DNA of 64,000 bases from Pogona vitticeps (GCF_051106095.1 NC_135783.1:60739947-60803946); one strand, 5' to 3'; counted from the stretch's first letter, positions 40,201 to 51,374 are shown. The notes: generated by a model from the letters alone, not told the origin. Numbers and translations are program-made.

Positions 40201-42724
40201 CTCATCATAGTAACTGCCATCATGACTTGCCTATTGCATGGCATCATTGTCTGAGGAAGTGGCCTTGTCCACAAAAACTCACATCAAAATACATCAGTTA
40301 GTCTTTAAGGTGCCATAATATGTTTGTCTTTATTTTTCTTTGGTTTTTGCCAAATATACATTACAGTAACTGCATATCTTTTCGAGGAGTTTTGAGAATG
40401 TGGCATAGCCTTTCATTCCAAAGTGCTAAAGATTTATCCAAAACATGTTTTGCTGCATACATGATATGTCTGCTTATGTGGGTACACAAGTATGTTGTCG
40501 TTGCTGTTTGTGCCATCAAGACACTTCAAGACGGCAGCCCAATTACATGATGACCACCACAAGGCCTATCATTACCAGCCTTGCCCAGGTCTTGCAAACT
40601 AAAAGTTTTGGCTCCCTTTAGTGAGTCAATCAAGCCTGTGAGATGAAACAAATTTGCACATGGTCGTCCATGTCCATCCTACCTCTACAAGATCCTTCCT
40701 TGGCCGCAATTTTAAAAGGGGTTCACTAAGTCGAATAGAGCACATTCCACCATGTCTTTCATAGCAGCAAACTCCTGCACATCTAGAAGACAAAGCACAA
40801 TGTTTATTTTCAATGGCAGCCTGTTATGTCCTTGTTCAACAACAGGTATACCTCCTCACTTGACTCAAGGGAAAGATGAAATAAGCAATGAAGAGCTTTC
40901 TTACTTATCTTATAATTAGTGTCAACAAATTTCCAAAGTCAAATACTTCACGCACCCCCAATTAATTCAACATCTCAAAAATTGCAAGCAATACAAAAAG
41001 AATACAGTGATTGTACCCTTCATAGGGTCAGGTAAGTTACAGAACACATGCCACTCTATATGCGAGTAAACATCATTGGGCCACATCAACATAAAAAGAT
41101 AAGGGACATGAGCCTCCTAATAATGCAACTGGACTTTTATCATAGCATAATGAACCATATGGCTATTCTCATACTATGAACTCCACATCTTATATTTATT
41201 TAAAACATTTGCATAATGGCAGTTTCTGACAATTTCTGCTTTGAATGATACCATTTCTGATTTACAGCTGCATTTTAAAACACAGACCATTTTTGTTTTG
41301 TTTTCCTCACTCTCTTTCTGAGTTACAGCAGTTTTTATATGCCTGTGGGCATACTCTGCTAAACATCAACAAGCTTATCAGAAGCAGCAGAAAAGCCAGG
41401 AGGTTATTTGCTTGCTTCCTCTAAAGCAAAGCATAGCATACCTGAAGCAATTATGGGACAACCACAACTACGGATTGGCAACAGGTTGGTCTTATATCTA
41501 GAAAAGAGTTATAGTATATTTACAAATTTAAGCCACAGGCTTTACTTTAGTATGCAGCAGAATTAAGTGGTAAAACATGCTATACCACCTAAGACAGAAA
41601 CAGTAGCATCAAAAACCTTAAAAGTCCCCTTGTGTTAAAAACAGCAATAAACCTTACTCCGAACCTTCCCACAGACATTTAAAGTTGACAAAGCAGAGCG
41701 CAGGCCAGAACTTGCTGGCTTTCTATTTGCACCACTTTTTTTTCCCAACAGGGGGCATTCAAAAATTGCATGCACACACTCCGATCCAGAGTAAAAATTT
41801 ACACTGGCATCTCAATTCTGCTAACTTTGGACAGCGTCCAACAATAGATTCAAGTGGGTCATGGGTTATAATAAGGCAACATCCAGAGATCAGTACAATA
41901 TCTAACTCTGCCTTTCCTTGATTGTCAGCACTGCACTAACGTTATTGTTAGTGCACTAACGTTACAGAGTAAGAGCCAGAGTCTTTTACTGCCAAGCTCA
42001 CCACTTTGCAACAATCTGCTACAAGTACTGTCTGAGTGGTCGCAAGACCAGATAGGCAGGATATAAAATAAATGAATAAATGCATTCATGCATGCATGCT
42101 ATGGGGCTTTTGAGGGTGGAGAGGAGGAATCTTTTTGCTTTTTTTGCAACAGCTTGGAAAGAACTTTTCTGGGCCACAAAATATTATCACGAGTAACCAG
42201 CTCGCGGGGGGGGGGGCAATATGTAGCCTGCATAATTAACTTGTAAACCGTCCAGAGAGTGCTTTGAGCGCTAGGGGACGGCGTATCAGCAGGACGCTTT
42301 GCTTTCGTTTTTTGGTCTAACTTTTCCGAGCCCTGCCTTTCTCCCCCGTAGGCGATCAACCGCCTCCAGACCCTATTACGCGGCGGGCCTCTAGGGAGGC
42401 CATCTCGGCCAGGGGGCTCCCCCACCCACCGCCCTTCGGCCCCTCATCGCCCCGATCCCCGTACAGCGTCATGCGCGGGCTCCACTTCACTTCCACGGCC
42501 GCCAGGCGCCCCCAGAAAAGGGTCTCGTTGAACTGCAGGAAAAGGCCTCGTATGTCGGGGTTGGGATCCAGCAGCTCCCAGGCTTCGTCCACCACTGAGA
42601 GCGGCCGCGGAGCGCTGCTGCTGCTGACGGCGCCGTCCTCCACCGCCTCCACCAGGCCGTCGTCGCCGTCCTGAGCCTCCCATTCCTCCTGTAGCCGGAG
42701 CGCCAGCAAAAAGTCTTCGTCCAT
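36575..42724 (-). CDS. SPRTN: SPRTN (DVC1/Spartan), DNA-dependent metalloprotease, complete, five exons
   Basis: SPRTN degrades proteins crosslinked to DNA at replication forks, in the nucleus. Exons 42724-42465, 40782-40683, 38737-38609, 37973-37715 and 37296-36575 join in frame through GT/AG sites to 489 residues, the human length as I recall it. Residues 1-86 begin MDEDFLLALRLQEEW. The SprT protease has H124-E125-x2-H128 (LLHEMIHALL) and a third zinc ligand H143 (HGPEF). A Cys-rich zinc-binding segment (WRCNGPCQHR) follows. The p97-binding SHP box is FSGKGYVLG (263-271). The C-terminal UBZ4 finger has C465, C468, H480 and C484. The start is fixed by homology; an in-frame ATG 18 codons upstream is less likely. 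The usual PIP box is not recognisable at residues 333-340. The gene diverges from EXOC8 and converges on EGLN1. Confidence 0.97.
37715..37973 (-). CDS. SPRTN: SPRTN exon 4
   Basis: 259 bp from IYHEFHDEVDSYRQHWWRCN through YYGYVKRAMNRAPSANDTWW and CGGTFTKIKEPENYCKKGKD to LADDK. It contains the conserved zinc-binding and basic DNA-contacting segment. Acceptor ATCTTAG; donor GTATTT. Confidence 0.96.
38255..38335. repeat. (GT)n and TCTATA-rich microsatellite in SPRTN intron 3
   Basis: GTGTGTGTGTGTGT at about 38274-38290 followed by interrupted TCTATATCTATA runs. Confidence 0.85.
38609..38737 (-). CDS. SPRTN: SPRTN exon 3 (protease active site)
   Basis: 129 bp, 43 codons, beginning TLLHEMIHALLFVTNNDKD and ending NRLTGANIT. 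It contains the HExxH zinc-protease motif and the third ligand His. Acceptor TATTTTCAG, donor GTAAAC. Confidence 0.96.
39277..39815. mobile_element. Tigger-like MITE with two right ends, SPRTN intron 2
   Basis: The left end CAGTGGGGTCTCTACTTAAG follows TA at 39275-39276. Two right ends occur, at 39671 (reverse CAGTGGAACCTCTACTTAAG, then TA) and 39815 (reverse CAGTGTGGTCTCTACTTAAG, then TA). The outer right end matches the left end better, so an inner copy or a partial duplication lies within. Non-coding. Confidence 0.75.
40500..40650 (-). mobile_element. Dispersed SINE/LINE-tail repeat, copy 2, SPRTN intron 2
   Basis: GTTTGTGCCATCAAGACACT, GGCCTATCATTACCAGCCTT, then GCCCAGGTCTTGCAAACT and GAGTCAATCAAGCCTGTGAG follow the order of a lizard repeat that begins TGCCATCAAGTC. 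It ends within 40 bp of SPRTN exon 2. Confidence 0.5.
40683..40782 (-). CDS. SPRTN: SPRTN exon 2
   Basis: 100 bp, too short to stand out as a reading frame. It encodes CAGVCCYERHGGMCSIRLSE and PLLKLRPRKDLVE. Acceptor CTTCTAG, donor GTAGGA. It lies between the N-terminal helix and the protease motif. Confidence 0.95.
42018..42092 (+). mobile_element. L2-type tail, SPRTN intron 1
   Basis: GAGTGGTCGCAAGACCAGAT then AGGCAGGATATAAAATAAAT and AATGAATA/ATGC repeats, the same tail as at 24390. The rest of SPRTN intron 1 (40800-42017) shows nothing else I can name. Confidence 0.55.
42203..42306 (+). mobile_element. SINE tail in SPRTN intron 1, 160 bp from exon 1
   Basis: GGCAATATGTAGCCTGCATA, AACTTGTAAACCGTCCAGAG and GAGTGCTTTGAGCGCTAGGG match the 3' part of the SINE at 3586. 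The poly-G run at its start belongs to the family's G-rich linker. It borders the CpG island. Confidence 0.65.
42465..42724 (-). CDS. SPRTN: SPRTN exon 1
   Basis: 260 bp coding for residues 1-86 plus two bases of codon 87. The frame stays open past the true donor (CT|GTACGG). The donor is proven by phase: the two bases CT join the A opening exon 2 to give MTL-CAG, as in human. It has about 13 more residues than human in the acidic Ser-rich linker after the first helix. Confidence 0.95.
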
Positions 42725-43113
42725 CGCGCCCCAGAGATACTGCAGCCCGCCCGCCGGCCGGCCGGTCCCCTGCCGCAAACTTCAAACACTGGCGCCTGCG
42801 CAGAACAACACACTAGGGGCGAACCCCTCGCGCTTCCTCCTTTCTTTGTTTTGCTTTTGTGTTTTTTACGCGACTCACCTGCGCCACTTGCCGAATAACC
42901 GGGAAGCGAAACCTTGTGTTGCCACTCTAGTTCCGGCGTCTATGGTCATCCTTGAAAGACGTCTGCGCCGTGCGTGTACCGCGCCCGCGACCCGTCGCTG
43001 CTCGACGCCGTACGTTTACCCGGCGCTCTTTGCGGCTTGCGGAGGCGTGGCCACTGGCCCAGCAGGTCTTCCTTCCTCTCTGGCCCTCGGTCTCTCGTTG
43101 CTCCGCTTCGGAC
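42725..43113. promoter_or_regulatory. Bidirectional CpG-island promoter of SPRTN and EXOC8
   Basis: The two start codons are 389 bp apart and divergent. CpG density is high from about 42350 to 43850 against an AT-rich background. Candidate sites are an NRF1-like GCGCCTGCGCA (42793-42803), an ETS-type TTCCGG (42931-42936) and an ATGGCG YY1-like word at the EXOC8 start. No TATA box is evident, as is usual for such promoters. Transcription start sites are not determinable here. The human pair is also head-to-head. Confidence 0.75.
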
Positions 43114-44685
43114 ATGGCGCTGTCTCTGGGCGAGGCGGCCCCGGCGGGTGGCGGTGGAGGAGCCGGCAGCGGCGGCAGCGGCAGCAGCCGGCTGAGGCTC
43201 CAGCTGGAGTCCGGGAACTACGTGGCGGAGGAGTACGTGAAGCAGCTCTCCCAGCAGTCGGACGGCGACCGGGACTTGCAGGAGCACCGGCAGTGCATCC
43301 AGGCGCTGAGCGAGGAGACGGCGCAGAGCCTCAAGCGCAACGTCTACCAGAACTACCGGCAGTTCATCGAGACGGCCCGCGAGATCAGCTACCTGGAGAG
43401 CGAGATGTACCAGCTCAGCCACATCCTCACGGAGCAGAAGGGGATCATGGAAGCCGTCAACCAGGCGCTGCTGCTGCAGGCCGACCGCGATGACCCGGCG
43501 CTGGCCAACGCCCGGCGAGTGGCCGCCGCCGCCGCCGCCGCCGACCCCTTCCTGCCCTTGTCGGCCAAAGAAGCCTCGGCCAACGAGGAAGGCCGCCAGC
43601 GGACCCTCACCACCCTGCTGGAGAAAGTGGAAGGCTGCCGCGACCTGCTCCGGGAGAGCCCCGGCAAGTACCTGGTCTACAACGGGGACCTCGTGGAGTA
43701 CGACGCGGACCACATGGTCCAGATCCAGAAAGTCCACACTTTCCTTCTGAACGACTGCCTGCTGGTGGCCGCCTGGCTGCCCAACCGGCGGGGTACCTAC
43801 CGTTACGATGCCGTCTACCCGCTTGACGGGCTGGCGGTGGTCAATGTCAAGGACAACCCGCCCATGAAGGATATGTTCAAGTTGCTTATGTTCCCGGAAA
43901 GTCGCCTCTTCCAAGCTGAGAACGCCAAGATCAAGAAGGAGTGGCTGGAAGTGCTGGAGGAGACCAAGAGGAACCGTGTCCTGAGTGAGAAGCGAAGGCT
44001 GGAGCAAGAGGTCCCGGTGAGGGCCCCTCCCCCACCCCCTCCAGAGCCCACCAATCCGTTTGAGGAAGAGGATGAAGAAGAGGAAGCAACTCCCGAAGAA
44101 GAAGTGGTGGATCTATCCTTAGAGTGGATTCAGGAGCTGCCTGAAGACCTGGATGTCTGTATTGCTCAGAGAGACTTTGAAGGAGCCGTTGACCTGTTGG
44201 ATAAGCTGAATGAGTACTTGAGCGATAAACCCATGACCCAGTTAGTCAGGGAGCTACGAACAAAAGTGGATGAAAGAGTCAGGCAGCTCACGCGTGTGCT
44301 TGTCTTTGAGCTGTCTCCAGATAGGTCCTTGCGAGGTGGGCCGAGAGCAACCCGCCGAGCTGTTTCTCAACTCATTCGATTAGGTCAGTCAACCAAGGCA
44401 TGTGAACTTTTCCTGAGGAACAGGGAAGCGGCTGTCCGCACAGCCATCCGCCAGTTGCGTATTGAAGGGGCCACACTGCTGTACATTCACAAGCTCTGCC
44501 ATGTCTTCTTCACCAGCTTGTTAGAGACCGCCAGAGAGTTTGAGACGGACTTTGCTGGCAACAGTGGGTGTTATTCTGCTTTTGTAGTCTGGGCCCGATC
44601 TGCTGTGAGGATGTTCGTGGATGCGTTCAGTAAGCAGGTGTTTGACAGTAAGGAGAGTTTATCTACTGCTGCTGAATGTGTTAAG
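43114..44685 (+). CDS. EXOC8: EXOC8 exon 1
   Basis: 524 codons ending SLSTAAECVK at a GTAAGA donor. Very GC-rich in its first kilobase, as it lies in the CpG island. The long antisense frame opposite it is a composition artefact. Confidence 0.96.
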
Positions 44686-46781
44686 GTAAGAATAAAGTTC
44701 TAAAGGAGAGAAATGAATCAAAGCTGTGTGTTATGCTATACATACTCCATGTGGCTGCTGCGCTATAGCAGACATTTCTTTGGTTTTTCTGTTAATAGCA
44801 TGCCATATAATAGAAAATATGGAAGAAATATAGTGATCTGTATAGTCCATTCTTCTGGTTAAGACTCAGTATTCCATTTGTAAGCACTTATCTAACAGGT
44901 TCCCCTTAAATATCATGTGAACTCCTTGCCTGTCACTGAAGCCTCTCCTACATTTTGGTTCTATCACAGGGTTTAATCCTGAGAGAATAAAACCTGCATT
45001 TCTTGCTCTTCTGGCATTAAAGAACTCCTCCCTCTTACAATTGGCAAGGAGAGGGCTAGTTATGAGTCCTGCCTTTGTAACTCAATTTTATTTCATTACA
45101 GATCTGCTCATCTGCCAAAATACAAATTTGGTTGTTCTGGGTTTTTCAGGCTCTTTGGCCGTGTTCTGAAGGTTGTTCTTCCTAACGTTTTGCCAGTCTC
45201 TGTGGCCAGCATCTTCAGAGGACAGCAACCTGTGCTCTGGTGTTTCTGAAGAAAGTAGAAAATTGTATGATCAAAATTGTATGATCACACCAGTGGTAAA
45301 ACAGCTATTCTCTGCTGCCAGGAAAAAGTAGTCTGGACACATTTTATGCACTCTGGTTATGGACTATGCATGAGTTTTATAATACTCTGTAATGGTTTAT
45401 CATGCCCTTCTGGGAGCTCTGTGGAACTGTGCAGCTAGCCCAGGGCTACATAGTCTGGCTCTTCTTTTGAGAAGTATATTGAGGAATCAGACTCTCAGCC
45501 TAACTCAGCAAGGTATGGTAGCTAGCATTACCAGCAGGAGAAATAAATTTTGATCATACAATTTTCTACTTTCATTGCAACTTGCAAGGTTTTTTTTTTC
45601 TTTCTCTACTAATGTTAAAGACTATGGTCCTGAACTGGCTGAAGTTAATTTGTGACTCTTTTCTTCAGAAACAAATAGAACCAGTTAGTTGCAACTAATT
45701 TAGGCCCCAGGTGTAAATAAAATAGGCAACAAGTATCCATTTCTGTTCTTTTCTATGGAACATAGTCGAAACTCATGTGATTTGGGTTGGGTTATTTTCC
45801 TTTCTTCCTTCTCTCCATATCCAAATCAGAAAAACTTTTCCACTTGCATGTTTTGGGATAATTGATACCTATTCCAGGGGAAATATGTGACAAAACACAA
45901 TGCTCATATAATGTATTTTTGAAAGGTTACATCAAGTTTTCCTTTTAAACTCCAAAAAAGTAGGTGCTATAATCTCAAGCAAAATATTTCCAAACTTACA
46001 AAATGTATGTTGCCATTTTTTATATCCAGAAGTTTTTAAAAGACTTAATTAATATGTGTCTTCGTTCCTTTCTTCATGGGATGATGATTATCTGTTTTTA
46101 GAGTGTTGCAATGTTTGTGTTGTGAAACTAAACAAGGTGTGCTAAAATTAATAATGTAACTTGTTATTGAAGGTGGCAAAGGAACACTGCAAGCAGCTCA
46201 GCGAGATTGGTCTGGACCTCACCTTCATCATTCATGCTCTACTAGTAAAGGACATCAAAGATGCTTTGCAGAGCTACAAAGATATCATAATTGAGGCCAC
46301 GAAGCATCGTAACTCCGAGGAGATGTGGAGAAGAATGAATCTGATGACACCAGAAGCTTTAGGAAAACTTAGAGAAGAGATGAGAAGCTGTGGTGTGACA
46401 AGTTTTGACCAGTACACTGGCGATGACTGCTGGGTGAATCTTAGTTACACAGTTGTGGCTTTCACTAAACAGACCATGGGTTTCTTGGAGGAGGCTCTCA
46501 GACTGTATTTTCCTGAGCTGCATATGGTCCTGCTGGAAAGCCTGTTGGAGATTATCCTCGTGGCTGTTCAGCATGTTGATTACAGTTTACGGTGTGAACA
46601 GGACCCTGAGAAGAAAGCATTCATTAGGCAGAACGCGTCTTTCCTGTATGAAACTGTCCTTCCTGTTGTGGAAAAGAGGTTTGAAGAAGGGGTTGGAAAG
46701 CCAGCTAAGCAGCTGCAAGATCTGAGGAATGCTTCAAGACTGATGCGTGTTAATCCTGAAAGTACTACCTCGGTGGTGTGA
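43114..46781 (+). CDS. EXOC8: EXOC8 (exocyst subunit Exo84), complete, two coding exons
   Basis: EXOC8 is a subunit of the octameric exocyst, which tethers secretory vesicles to the plasma membrane, and a RalA effector through its PH domain. Exons 43114-44685 and 46173-46781 join in phase 0 to 726 residues (human 725 by recall). The N-terminal coiled-coil segment (YVKQLSQQSDGDRDLQEHRQ; FIETAREISYLESEMYQLS) is followed by an Ala-rich linker, a PH domain of about residues 185-290 (GDLVEYDADHM, NDCLLVAAWLP, FKLLMFPESRLF), an acidic stretch, and the helical cullin-repeat-like C-terminus ending ESTTSVV. The start has G at -3 and +4 and matches the human N-terminus. The frame also stays open 54 codons upstream. 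It diverges from SPRTN. Confidence 0.97.
45122..45225. mobile_element. Penelope-like terminal repeat fragment, copy 2
   Basis: GGCTCTTTGGCCGTGTTCTG, CTAACGTTTTGCCAGTCTCT and GGCCAGCATCTTCAGAGGAC match 5928-6024 closely, with T for C in the GTTT(C/T)GCC word. Class assignment is from memory. Confidence 0.5.
45251..45573. repeat. Perfect 26-bp inverted repeat in the EXOC8 intron
   Basis: The arms 45251-45276 (starting GAAAGTAGAAAATTGTATGA) and 45548-45573 are exact reverse complements, 271 bp apart. The left arm is followed by a second, direct copy of AATTGTATGATCA. The arms could be ends of a small mobile element or inverted Penelope-like termini. Confidence 0.9.
46173..46781 (+). CDS. EXOC8: EXOC8 exon 2
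   Basis: 202 codons plus TGA, beginning VAKEHCKQLSEIGLDLTFII and ending RVNPESTTSVV. Conservation with human is very high across the C-terminal helical bundle. Confidence 0.97.
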   Translation: MAKEHCKQLSEIGLDLTFIIHALLVKDIKDALQSYKDIIIEATKHRNSEEMWRRMNLMTPEALGKLREEMRSCGVTSFDQYTGDDCWVNLSYTVVAFTKQTMGFLEEALRLYFPELHMVLLESLLEIILVAVQHVDYSLRCEQDPEKKAFIRQNASFLYETVLPVVEKRFEEGVGKPAKQLQDLRNASRLMRVNPESTTSVV

Positions 46782-47702
46782 AACGTTATGCCTCAATCCT
46801 TTTCATATAAAATACTGTATATACATGTATGCTCATAACCCTTTTTCAACAACCTTGCCAGTAGCCAAACCCAGGAACAGCCCATTTAGCTGATTATGCC
46901 TTGCAAATTAGTTGGAAGGAAAAGAAAAGGAGGAGGGGGATTTAAAAGTAAATACTGTCATTGAGCAGGCACATTACCTCCAAAAATATGGCTCTGGCAT
47001 TTTAAGTGTATGGAAGCCACCAGGTTACACAATGTGTTTTGGTATGAAAGCTAATGAATTATTTAAATATAACTATAGTAATTATAGTAGGATCAAAGAT
47101 AACCACTAACAGGCATTAGCTGGTTGTAGGAGTATAAATAATAGGGTGCACCTCATGATTCCATTATGCCAGGTTTCCATAACTGTCTCTCACATAACTT
47201 GAGAAAAGATAGTAAAAACTATAGCACATATTTTGTTTCAGAAAGACCCAGCCTAAATTTCGTTGAAAAGTCATACTTAACAGTAATGTGGAATCTCTGC
47301 TCTTGCAAGTAGCATTTCCAGTATGTATGGTGATTCTCAGCAACAGGGAACACTGTTATCAATTTAAGGGACTGAAGTTTGCAGCTCTTGAGAATTAAAT
47401 GAATGCAAATAACATAGAGACTGGCTTCCTGTGGAGCAGGCTCCTGAGAATTGTTTGGCAGTTTTGCTACAGCCACTTTGCAATGCTACATCTCTTTGTT
47501 CAGTTTTCAAAATTGGCTGCTTAACTGTTGAAAACAGGAAGAAAAGTTGTGATGCAGCACTCAGTTCTTCAGCACCCATGTACACATGTCCATGCATATG
47601 GTGTACATTTCCTTTGTGCTGTATTTGTTTTGGACTGCTGCCAGTGCTGGAAAGGAAAGGTGTATACTCGTGTCCAGGTTGATTGTTTGCTAATCTAATA
47701 AA
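46782..47702 (+). other. EXOC8: Probable EXOC8 3' UTR with polyadenylation signal
   Basis: Transposon-free sequence after the stop, with AATAAA at 47697-47702 in TAATCTAATAAACAGG. Later signals are possible. From 47703 to about 51370 I see no further gene and no repeat with recognisable ends. Confidence 0.4.
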
Positions 47703-50700
47703 CAGGAATGATGTTCTGAAAATGTAAATGAAGGCGTATATCAGTACGTGTTAGAGGGGCTGCTGAAGATTGGCTGCTGAAGATTTTGTGGTGTGAAAAA
47801 CTGTCCTTTAGCAAATGAGTGATGACAGATGTGTAACGGCTTGAGAAGTGGTTTCTATATGTAAAAGCCTTACCACACTGGGAAAATGGGATGGAGGCAC
47901 GCCTGAGATGAGGGAATAAAAAGCCCTAAGGTCTGTAGCAAAGGGCTTACCATAGCCTTGTCAATAACTCTGCTCACAATTGAGTGGTGTGTAAACTGGG
48001 TAGAGGGTTTATTTTGTTGTTTTTCATTTTTGCATGAACATATAAGGTTCCGTCTTCAAGCCTGTTGCAGCCTTCCTCAGTCTTGAGCTATCCTGATGTG
48101 GTGGTCTGCAATCGCCATCATCCCAATGCTCACTGGAGGATAATAAAATTTGCTGTTCAACATAATCTGGAGGGCACAAGGCTGGGGAAGACAGACGTCT
48201 TGTATGGAGGCCTCCTCACAATGTTTTCTGCTGAGATTGGCGCATTGATACTAAGATCAGGTTAAATTACACTAAAGGGCACTTACTGATTGCCTGTAAA
48301 AAGAGCCTTGCTGTCAGTTTTGTTCACTAGAGGTGTAAAAAGGTGAAATGTCTGGATTGTATACTGAAAATACTAAAGGTCTTAATTCATTGTTGGGAGG
48401 CTTTAGATATGCATAGTGGAACTCTGTTGCATCTGGTACTGGGAACTGATAGTAGAGCCAACATAATTTCAAGAATATTGATAAATTGCTCCAAAAAAAG
48501 AGAGACATGGGCAATAGCTTTTTCTTTTACCAGGGTCCACAGATTTTTAGTTCAGAGTCTTGCTTAATGAGATGTATGGGGTTGAGAGTCACATCTAATG
48601 TCTTGCGGGTCACAGGAACCCAACCTCAGGACAGCACATTTATAGCTGAATTTCTTTGTCTTTGGCCTGAACTCCAAAAGAGCATTGATGTAGAAAATGT
48701 TTCACATGTGTTCAGTTCAGTATGCAGTGGTAACACTGGAGCATTTACACTGAAGGAGATTATGTAAAAAATTATCAGTTTATTTGCTGAAGTAGGGAAG
48801 ATAAACACAAAAGGCTGTTTCCCAGTCTCTGGGAGTTGTTTGTCTCTTTGAGCTCAACAGTTTTCCTTATGGAAGAAAATTTCCCTCGTGACTGTGTAGC
48901 TTATAATCTTAAACAGCACTATATTAATCTGGCATTCAGTAGTTTTCTGAAGGTGGCCCCAGTTAACTTTCTTTATAGAACAGTTATGGGTATCTAAATA
49001 GTCTTGCTTAGTAATATTTTAATTTTTTTATGCCACCCAAGAGTATATGGAGGTCAAATTCTTTAAGAATGAGAACTATGATATATACTTCAACATGCAG
49101 ACTAACTTGCAGTTGTACGTCATGCAAAGAACTGGTTTAAATAGGCGTGCCCAGAGCATCTTTTGAAATAATGTTTTGTTATCTTAAGCCTGTGTATGTA
49201 CATGAACAAGAAGTCTGGAAAGGTTTTTTTTGTTGTTTTTTTTTAATTAAAATTATCTAACAGAATTTTGATGGATGCTGGTTTTAATGGTTGACTCTGC
49301 TATTTAGCTTGTCTACAATATATTACCAACAGCAGTCAGGTGACAGGTCAGATGGCAGAACAATGCTTTGCAGACACAAGGTTCATCCCTGGTTTTTCTG
49401 TTAAATACAGACATATGTATGGTGGTGGAACATATGGTGGACATGAGGGTTTCCTCATGAACATCTAGTATTATCTAGAAATAAGGCAGAATCCTCTAAT
49501 TCTGCTACTTATAACAGAGATACAGGTTCTCTGTCTTGTGGATCTCTGGTTGTTATTGAAGTACAGCTTCCATCATTCCTCATCAGTGATTTGGCCTGAT
49601 TACAGTTGAAGACAATAGGATGCCTCATTTATTTTTAGTGGTATAATCAGCAAAAATATTGATGTAGGTTATATAGCCTACCACCTGCACACTTGACATT
49701 TATATCTGCACGCCTATTTAAACTGTATGCGGATAAAGGATCCATACAAAATAGATGGCTTAGAAGAAGTGTTGATAGATTCCACTTGCTTGGATAGTCA
49801 CAAGGAGTCTCCTCTATAAAGCTCAATTTTCTAGTTGTTGGTAGCCCTGCTAGTTAAGTGGAGCTGCCAAGTCCAGAAGTTGTGTACTGTATCTCCAAAT
49901 AGAGTACACTAGGGATAATCACTGTATGTCAGGAACTAGATTGGAGACAACTGAGCTAGCATAGGAATTCTTATGCCCATAGAAATTAATGCCGTGAGAT
50001 TCTGTGCTGAATAAACTCCAATGGCGGGAGGGGTAGGGTAGAGATGACCTTGTGCCAGCATGATTCAACAGGATGAAGGCAAAAAAAGTCATTTCAAGCA
50101 TCAACTATTGATTAAGTGGCTACACACACAGCCTTCCATATTGCAGCTAACAATTGTATTAATGTTTCTCACTGAAGCTTGAAATGACACATTAAGTGCT
50201 TGTAGACAGTTTTATAACCTCCAAATGAATAAAATTAGCTGTGCCTACCATGTGCCCATCACCTATCACCTATTGGATCGGCATATTTGCTTGGAGGAAT
50301 TGTTAATTGGAATATGATTTGTATTTGCCTTCTTTTCTATGGAGAAGATCCTTACTGAATGTGTTGCTGCAGGGCACAGCATTAATTGTAATATTTCTGA
50401 CCATTCTCAAAAGGCCAAGAGGTCTTTTTAAATCTGTTGAAGTATAAACAGAGAAAAACATTGCAGATTTTTAAATGTTCTTTTCTTCTCACCCAATAAA
50501 AATTTGAATTTCTCTCATATTTGCCATGTAAAATGCAAGAACAATTTATTCCCCTGATCAAAAACCCAACCCTTTGATAACAGTGATCTGATAACACCAC
50601 GGAAGCGGTGGTTCTGTGCTCATTTCTAATGGTGGTAAGTTAGCATAATCCATATGTGCACCACATGCTGGTACAATACAGTGTGTCCTTCCATGTGTTT

Positions 50701-51374
50701 TAGCAGATAAATTTAGGATTTGCAGGGAGAGCAGGCGCCCTTCTTTGATAGCGTGTGTTGGCCCTGCTGTCAGGTTGTGTGAAGTGGTTCCTGAGATGGG
50801 GGTGGCTGCATGGGTGAGAGAGAAATAGCTGTGAGATAGTTGAAGGAGTACGATGTGTGCTACACGGCCTGCCCTAAATACCTAAGCTGCCCTTAAAATG
50901 TCTGGGGCTGGTTGAATACGCACGTACAAGCATACACACCTCTCTCCCAGCCCATCCACGACCATAAAAATCAGAGACCAGTCAGAGAATAGTATAATTT
51001 ATTTTCTCCAGCCTTGGATAAAATGTAAAGGCAGACTTTGCTCATGGCAGCAGGTTGATCCCAGGAGTGGCTGCAGCGATGGCTGCATTTCCCCCTGATG
51101 CACAGGTATGGTCCTTATATATGATCTAGGCTTGCTTATGTTTCATTTATGGAAGCCCAAAACATGAAGAGTGCTTGCAAAATAAAACAGAAATGCTAGC
51201 AGATAATGCAAATGAGAATATATTTCATTTAGAAAATTTAACATCTGGACATACATGCATACACACGCTTGCACAAATACACCCATAGGAGGGAGAAATG
51301 TCTCTTTTAGTCACATTTGCTGACTATATGGGTGTGTATACATTAAAGTGTGGAAAGAATCCCTGAGAACTTTT

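Larger units (their letters stand above)
44686..46172 (+). other. EXOC8: EXOC8 intron
   Basis: 1487 bp with GTAAGA donor and TTGAAG acceptor, phase 0, between codons 524 and 525. Both sides match uninterrupted human protein (ECVK and VAKEHC). It contains a Penelope-like fragment at 45122 and a perfect 26-bp inverted repeat. No coding sequence is seen inside. Confidence 0.9.

Noticed and set aside
42946-44007. 353-codon open frame antisense to EXOC8 exon 1
   Set aside because: It lies exactly opposite a conserved GC-rich coding exon, has a low-complexity Leu/Val/Gly composition, and shows no known domain. Such frames arise from codon bias in high-GC sequence.
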